Positions 58,484-64,000 of a DNA stretch of 64,000 nucleotides are shown in pieces. The DNA is from Pelobates cultripes (lineage: Eukaryota; Chordata; Amphibia; Anura; Pelobatidae). Under the pieces are notes generated by a model, which searched no databases, was not told where the DNA came from, and saw only the letters and a list, made by a program, of their open reading frames with translations. The stretch covers positions 108,450,792-108,514,791 of the forward strand of contig OW240915.1 in NCBI GenBank assembly GCA_933207985.1, in the 5' to 3' direction. The translations under genes were made by a program, and so were the position numbers. How positions within the stretch are numbered: position 1 is the stretch's first letter; every line of letters starts with the position of its first letter.

Positions 58484-58685
58484 CTTATAATAATCAAAGG
58501 GATAAAATACACCAGGAAAGCTACAATTGTCATGTAAGGTTTCCAATATGAGTCATCAGGCCATAGACCCCAGCATTGTACTTCTCCATTGGAAAGTTTG
58601 ATTTTCCCAAAAATAATTAGTGTGGGAATTGAGAATAAGAACGACAGAGTCCATGCAACTGCTATTAGAATTTTTGCTTGTTTTT
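58484..58685 (-). CDS. NPSR1: NPSR1 exon, TM4 to TM5
   Basis: The 202-nt minus-strand exon reads (E)KQAKILIAVAWTLSFLFSI, then PTLIIFGKIKLSNGEVQCWG, then LWPDDSYWKPYMTIVAFLVY and FIPLIII. It spans transmembrane helix 4, extracellular loop 2 with its conserved Cys (EVQCW), and helix 5. Acceptor TTCTTTTAATAG and donor GTAAGAC are good. It starts in phase 1 and ends in phase 2 (AG left over, expected to be completed to Ser as in the family). The block NGEVQCW..WPDDSYW is specific to neuropeptide S receptor 1. It continues exactly from the exon at 20410-20503, which is on the plus strand in another contig. Confidence 0.95.
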
Positions 58686-59039
58686 CTATTAAAAGAAAAA
58701 AAAGAGTAAAACAAAATTAACAATCTTAGAATAGTTTGATTTATGGGTGACAAAATCCTAAAGAAAATAAATCCTAGCTACCAAGACTAATAGGAAACAA
58801 ATACTAATATCCAATAATAGGTTTTTTAGTCTTTAGTCAGTACTCTCCAAAGACTGACTTTCTAAGAATCGTAGACCACTATTTTTTTTTAATGCATATT
58901 GCAAAACATATTTTTCCATGTTCATTATTAGACATTATTTTAATAACTTTATAACAATTTATAATCTGGGAATTGTATTTTTCATGGAACACATATTCAA
59001 ACTATATTTAGCGCCTTTTAATATGACACATTTTATCAA
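58686..59039. other. Presumed NPSR1 intron, upstream side
   Basis: AT-rich; the only feature seen is the polypyrimidine tract of the acceptor. Confidence 0.5.
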
Positions 59040-59519
59040 AGGGATACTATAGGGACCAAAATATCTTTAGCCTAATGAAGCAGTTATGGTGTATTGATCA
59101 TGCTCTTGCAGTCTCATTGCTCAATTATCTGCCGTTTAGGAGTTAGATTACTTTGTTTATGCAGTCCTAGGCACACCCCACTGCATGCAACTTATACAGC
59201 TTTCTTAAATCCTTCCTGCAAAGAGTGATCTAATGTTTAAACTTCCTTTATTGCACATTCTGTTTAATTTAGAATGCATTATCTCCTGCTCTGTTAATAG
59301 CCTGCTACAACCTGCAGGAGCTTAATGTGTAGCAGTAAAATTCAATTTACAGAGCAGGAGATAACATCTGAATGCAAGTGAACCAATAAGAATTTTGTCA
59401 TGCTGACTGTGGGCTGCATGGACAGAAACAAAAGGGATTCAACTCCTAAACATAGGCGTGCGCAGCCTATTGCATTAGGGTGTGCACCCTAAAGCACAAA
59501 CACACACGCCACGTATATA

Positions 59520-59573
<54 letters not shown>

Positions 59574-60179
59574 CATACATACATACATACACATACTGCT
59601 GTGTGTGTGTGTGAGGGTGCTATTAGTGTGTGTGTGTGTGTCTGTGCTGCCATGCCTGAACTCTGGTGGTCCTAGTGAGTGAACTCTAGCCTGCAGGGCT
59701 AGAGTTCACTCTCACAAGATCTGAGCGTGGCCGTGGCAACACTCCGACCTCGTGAGAGGAACCCAGCGGAACTGCTGGCTAGAGCTCCCCGGGTCCTCTC
59801 CTGCATGTGGGCCGGTGAACAGGGCTGGACTGGGACAAAAAGTCAGCCCAGGCAGAGCAGCCCACTAGGAAGGGTGGGCCAGAAATGTGGCACGTTATAT
59901 CGCCACTATTGACAAGCACCCCCCGTCCTCCCAATTGTTATGTTAGTGTGATACCCCACCAGAGCATTCAGTGACTTGTCTCTGGTGTCCCCATTAGTGG
60001 AAAAGGATTGTTAACATGTGTTTTGCACGTGTGGGAATGCTCCCTGCGGTGTTATATGTGTTTGGATCTTTTTTATGTGATTGCATGTGTATAAAGGAGA
60101 TCGGTTATGCTGTAGAGTGTAAAGGGGTCTGTTTGTGGTGTATAATATGTAGCTGGGGCCTGTAGTGTATAGGTGTGTT

Positions 60180-61960
60180 TTTGGGCTGTATATTATATGT
60201 ATGTGTGTGTGTGTGTCTGTTTATAGGGTCTTTAGAGTGTGTGTGCCTTAGTGGTGTGTTGCGTTTGCATGTAAGGACTGTATTTCGTGTATCTAGGAGT
60301 TGCAGGGGGTGGCATTGTGTGTATGCGTATAGGTGTTGTGCACATGTGTGTATTGGTGTGGTAATAATAGGGGGTGTAGTGTGTGTTTAGGGGAGTTGTG
60401 TGTGCATAGGGGTACAGTGGGTGCACAGGAGGTGTATATCGGCATAGTATGAATGCAGTGGTGAGGTGTTTATAGGGGTATAGAGTGTGTAGTGCTTTTG
60501 TGTGTGTGCGTATGCAGAGTAATACGTGTGTTTATAGGGAGTATAGAGTTTGTGTAGTGATTGAGTGTAGTGTATAGGGGGTATAGAGTGTGTGAGTGCA
60601 GAAGGTGTAGTGTGTATATAGGGGGTGTAGTGTGTGTGTGTGTATATAGTGTGTGTAGGTGCAGAGGTGTAGTGTTATGTATGGGGGTATAGTGTGTATA
60701 TAGTGTGTGTAGGTGCAGGGGGTGTAGTGTTATGTATGGGGGTATAGTGTGTATATAGTGTGTAGGTGCAGGGGGTGTAGTGTTATGTATAGGGGTATAG
60801 TGTGTAGGGTGTATATAGTGTGTGTAGGTGCAGAGGTGTAGTGTTATGTATGGGGGTATAGTGTGTATATAGTGTGTGTAGGTGCAGGGGGTGTAGTGTT
60901 ATGTATGGGGGTATAGTGTGTATATAGTGTGTGTAGGTGCAGAGGTGTAGTGTTATGTATGGGGGTATAGTGTGTATATAGTGTGTGTAGGTGCAGGGGG
61001 TGTAGTGTTATGGGGTATAGGGTGTATATAGTGTGTAGGTGCAGGGGGTGTAGTGTTATGTATAGGGGTATAGTGTGTAGGTGCAGGGAGTGTAGTGTTA
61101 TGTTTAGGGGTATAGTGTGTAGGGGGTGTATATAGTGTGTGTAGGTGCAGAGGTGTAGTGTTATGTATGGGGGTATAGTGTGTATATAGTGTGTAGGTGC
61201 AGGGAGTGTAGTGTTATGTATAGGGGTATAGTGTGTAGGGTGTATATAGTGTGTGTAGGTGCAGAGGTGTAGTGTTATGTATGGGGGTATAGTGTGTATA
61301 TAGTGTGTAGGTGCAGAGGGTGTAGTGTTATGTATGGGGGTATAGTGTGTATATAGTGTGTGTAGGTGCAGGGGGTATGTATGGGGGTATAGTGTGTATA
61401 TAGTGTGTAGGTGCAGGGGGTGTAGTGTTATGTATAGGGGTATAGTGTGTAGTGTGTTTAGGTGCAGGGGGTGTAGTGTTATGTATAGGGGTATAGTGTG
61501 TAGTGTGTATATAGTGTGTATATAGTGTGTAGGTGCAGGGGGTGTAGTGTTATGTATGGGGGTATAGTGTGTATATAGTGTGTGTAGGTGCAGAGGTGTA
61601 GTGTTATGTATGGGGGTATAGTGTGTATATAGTGTGTAGGTGCAGGGGGTGTAGTGTTATGTATAGGGGTATAGGGTGTAGGGTGTATATAGTGTGTGTA
61701 GGTGCAGGGTGTAGTGTTATGTATGGGGGTATAGTGTGTATATAGTGTGTAGGTGCAGGGGGTGTAGTGTTATGTATAGGGGTATAGTGTGTAGGGTGTA
61801 TATAGTGTGTGTAGGTGCAGAGGTGTAGTGTTATGTATGGGGGTATAGTGTGTATATAGTGTGTAGGTGCAGGGGGTGTAGTGTTATGTATAGGGGTATA
61901 GTGTGTAGGGGGTGTATATAAGGTGTATAGTGTGTGTAGGTGCAGTGTGTATATAGGGTG
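60180..61960. repeat. About 53-bp GT-rich minisatellite, about 24 units
   Basis: From about 60650 units of about 53 bp repeat: GTGTGTAGGTGCAGGGGGTG, then TAGTGTTATGTATGGGGGTA, then TAGTGTGTATATA. Variants (GCAGAGG, TATAGGGG, an extra GTGTAGG) alternate, so a two-unit higher-order pattern is visible. 60180-60650 is a more diverged start. Confidence 0.95.
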
Positions 61961-62109
61961 TAGTGAGTAAGTGGTGGGGTATGGTTTATGTATATATTTT
62001 GAGTGTTTCATTATTTAAATAAAATAAAAAAACTTACTCCCCTTTCCCTTTGTTACCTTATTACCTTTGCAGGGGGGGAGAGGGAGCACGCTGCTGATCA
62101 TCCCTGGTG

Positions 62110-62400
62110 ATCCAGTGGGCTAGTGATGTGGTCTGTACCTCCTCAGGGTACAGACCATGCCTTTCTCTCGCGAGAGCTGGAGTTTCAGAGCGTTGCCGCG
62201 GGTTACCACGGCAACGCTCTGAAAATATCAGCGATCGCGAGAGGGCTGCCCTGCGTGCAGCCTGGAGGCTGTTTGCTCCGTATCCAAACGGAACGGAGCT
62301 CTTCAGAGCCTCTCTCGCCGGCAATCTGTTGTGCTTGAGCCGGCAGGGGAGAAATTTTGATCTTCCCTGCCGGCCTCGATCCATGCGTGGCGCACGGGGA
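62110..62400. repeat. GC-rich hairpins at the right end of M4
   Basis: Three stem-loops: CTGTACCTCCTCAGGGTACAG, then TTTCAGAGCGTTGCCG...CGGCAACGCTCTGAAAA (about 62183-62223), then GCCGGCAGGGGAGAA...TTCCCTGCCGGC. The sequence is far more GC-rich and CpG-rich than its surroundings. Confidence 0.85.
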
Positions 62401-62559
62401 TTAGGGTGTGCCCAGGCACACCCGGCACACCCCGTGCGCACGCCTATGCTCCTAAATGGCAGTTAATTGAAAAGTGAGACTGCAGGGTCATGTTCTATAC
62501 ACCGGAACTGATTAATTATGCTACAATTGTTTTGATGCCTGAAGTATACATTTAATTCC

Positions 62560-63019
62560 TCCTTCGCTCTAACATATATTCATGTATATTAAATATTATA
62601 TATTATGTAGTGGACTATGGATCTCCTCTTAAAAAGAAAAACCTGATTTCTAAGAGGGACAGATGATGTAAAAAAATCTATGTTCATACTCTAGGATGTA
62701 TGATGTTTAAATCTAGCATTGTGGAGGTCAGTGAACATATTTAATTTCATATATGTGTTCATTACCAAAATACTCTTGAATTTGTTTAATTATGTAGAAA
62801 GGAATTATAAAATCAGAACACAATGAGAGTTAAAGGCATTGTCTGTTTTTGTCTGGCATAATTCCATACAGATGTATAGAACATATTTACAAATTACACA
62901 AAACCATATTCTTTTCTTTCATTCAGTGTTTTTGAATTAGTTAATTGGTCCAGGTTTTGAGCTCTTTAGAACAGATTATTTTTTGCTCTGTCTATGGCTA
63001 CAGTTGGTTTTCAATAAGC
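62560..63019. other. No recognisable gene
   Basis: AT-rich, nothing supported. Confidence 0.45.
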
Positions 63020-63021
63020 TA

Positions 63022-63994
63022 CAAAATTATAAACGCAACACTTTTGTTTTTGCCCCCATTTTTCATGAGCTAAACTCAAAGATCTAAGACTTTCTATGTA
63101 CACCAAAGGCCTTTTTCTCTCAAATATTGTTCACAAATCTGTGTAAATCTGTGTTAGTGAGCACTTCTCCTTTGCCGAGATAATCCATCCACCTCACAGG
63201 TGTGGCATATCAAGATGCTGATTAGACAGCATGATTTTTGCAAAGGTGTGCCTTAGGCTGGCCAAAATAAAAGGCCACTCTAAAATGTGCAGTTTTATCA
63301 CACAGCTCAATGCCACAGATGTCGCAAGTTTTGAGGGAGCGTGCAGTTGGCATGCTGATTGCAGGAATGTCCACCAGAGCTGTTGCCCCTGAATTTAATG
63401 TTAATTTCTCTGCCATAATCTGTCTCCAAAGGTGTTTCAGAGAATTTGGCAGTACATCCAACTGGCCACATAACTGCAGACCACATGTAACCTCACCAGC
63501 CCAGGACCTCCACATCCAGCATCTTCACCTACAAGCCTCCCGGACAACTGCTGCAACAATTGGTTTGCATAAAGAATTTCTGCACAAACTGTCAGAAGCT
63601 GTCTCAGGGTAGCTCATCTGCATGCTCTCTAGTCGTCGGTTTGCCGATGTCAACTTGTGGATCAAGTGGCCCATGGTGGCAGTGGGGTTATAGTATGGGC
63701 AGGCGTATGTTATGGACAATTAACACAGGTGCATTTTATTGATGGCATTTTGAATGCACAGAGATACCATGACGAGATCCTGAGGCCCATTGTTGTGCCA
63801 TTCATCCACGACCATCACCTCATGTTGCAGCATGTTAATGCTTGGCCCCATGTTGCAACAATCTGCACACAATTCCTGGAAGATGAAAACATCCCAGTTT
63901 TTGCATGGCCATACTCACCGGACATGTCACCAAATCAGCATGTTTAAACATGGGGGCAAATACAAAAGTGTTGCGTTTATAATTTTGCTCAGTG
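63022..63994 (+). mobile_element. Tc1-like transposon, internally deleted
   Basis: The inverted ends (CAAAATTATAAACGCAACAC at left; inverse at right, ending TTTTGCTCAGTG) are about 37 bp. At under 1 kb it is shorter than the roughly 1.3-1.6 kb of complete relatives. Left flank TA at 63020-63021; the extreme left terminus has decayed. Confidence 0.85.
63310..63947 (+). pseudogene. Tc1-type transposase with deletion and lost catalytic Asp
   Basis: N-terminal part [20 protein letters not shown] then [16 protein letters not shown] is the paired-type DNA-binding domain. After a frame break near 63610 the catalytic part continues (63657-63947) as GGSGVIVWAGVCYG, then FIDGILNAQRYHDEILRPIV, then MLQHVNAWPHVATICTQFLE and FAWPYSPDMSPNQHV. 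The usual QHDNA.PH box has Val in place of the second catalytic Asp, and the part carrying the first Asp and the far C-terminus are missing. Inactive. Confidence 0.8.
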
Positions 63995-64000
63995 CAATTC

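Larger units (their letters stand above)
59451..62448. mobile_element. hAT-type element with internal minisatellite (element M4)
   Basis: The 2998-bp element has perfect 14-bp inverted ends, CATAGGCGTGCGCA at 59451-59464 and its inverse at 62435-62448. The exact 8-bp target duplication CTCCTAAA lies at 59443-59450 and 62449-62456. It contains a TA microsatellite (59528-59590), the left end of another hAT-like repeat at 59820 (CAGGGCTGGACTGGGAC, as in M3), the large GT-rich array and GC-rich hairpins at 62105-62400. No transposase. Confidence 0.92.
59040..62551. mobile_element. Fold-back MITE split by a 3-kb hAT-type insertion
   Basis: Left arm 59040-59450 (AGGGATACTATAGGGACC...CTGCCGTTTAGGAG); right arm 62457-62551 (TGGCAGTTAATTG...). 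The arms are inverted copies. Right flank is TTAA at 62552-62555; the left TTAA is mutated (TCAA). Same family as 7096-8048. Confidence 0.75.

Noticed and set aside
60180..61960. Regularly spaced repeats resembling a CRISPR array
   Set aside because: Units are contiguous and diverged without unique spacers, in a vertebrate genome inside a hAT-type element; it is a minisatellite.

Overview
The window is a stretch of vertebrate nuclear DNA, most likely from an anuran amphibian. It holds pieces of two host genes in a background made almost entirely of transposable elements. The frog assignment rests on the repeats: DIRS-type and Ngaro-type tyrosine-recombinase retrotransposons, Tc1/mariner, L2, CR1, Rex1-like and Penelope-like elements, hAT elements, and many copies of a TTAA-flanked MITE ending in AGGGACACTATAG. 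I cannot name the species. Two runs of exactly 100 N (14912-15011 and 29007-29106) are scaffold gaps of unknown true size, so the window consists of three contigs.

Contig 1 (1-14911) carries the last two coding exons of ABHD17B on the minus strand (9016-9195 and 4856-5075) with its presumed 3' UTR below them. The rest is AT-rich DNA with CR1 and MITE fragments and a Tc1 element bounded by TA. Contig 2 (15012-29006) starts inside an L2 LINE that sits against an inverted CR1 copy, then has one NPSR1 exon on the plus strand (20410-20503), a degenerate DIRS element with terminal inverted repeats (21017-26383), a decayed gypsy gag-protease piece and an L1-like ORF1. Contig 3 (29107-64000) starts inside a hAT transposase reading frame. 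It then holds Ngaro-like, Penelope-like, CR1, Tc1 and Rex1-like remnants and a cluster of hAT-type elements carrying minisatellites. The next NPSR1 exon lies here on the MINUS strand (58484-58685).

Two observations stand out. First, the two NPSR1 exons join in perfect reading phase (phase 1) but lie on opposite strands on either side of the second gap, which suggests a contig placed in the wrong orientation. Second, four elements between 44.7 and 62.5 kb have matching terminal repeats and 8-bp target duplications (three exact, one 7/8). Each carries a long internal minisatellite, so this looks like a group of hAT-type elements that spread or grow tandem repeats. One is inserted in a MITE, and another MITE (34860-34931) can be compared with its empty site elsewhere in the window.

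No complete host gene, no bacterial gene, no tRNA or rRNA gene and no CRISPR array was seen. The many short reading frames elsewhere are low-complexity or antisense shadows.
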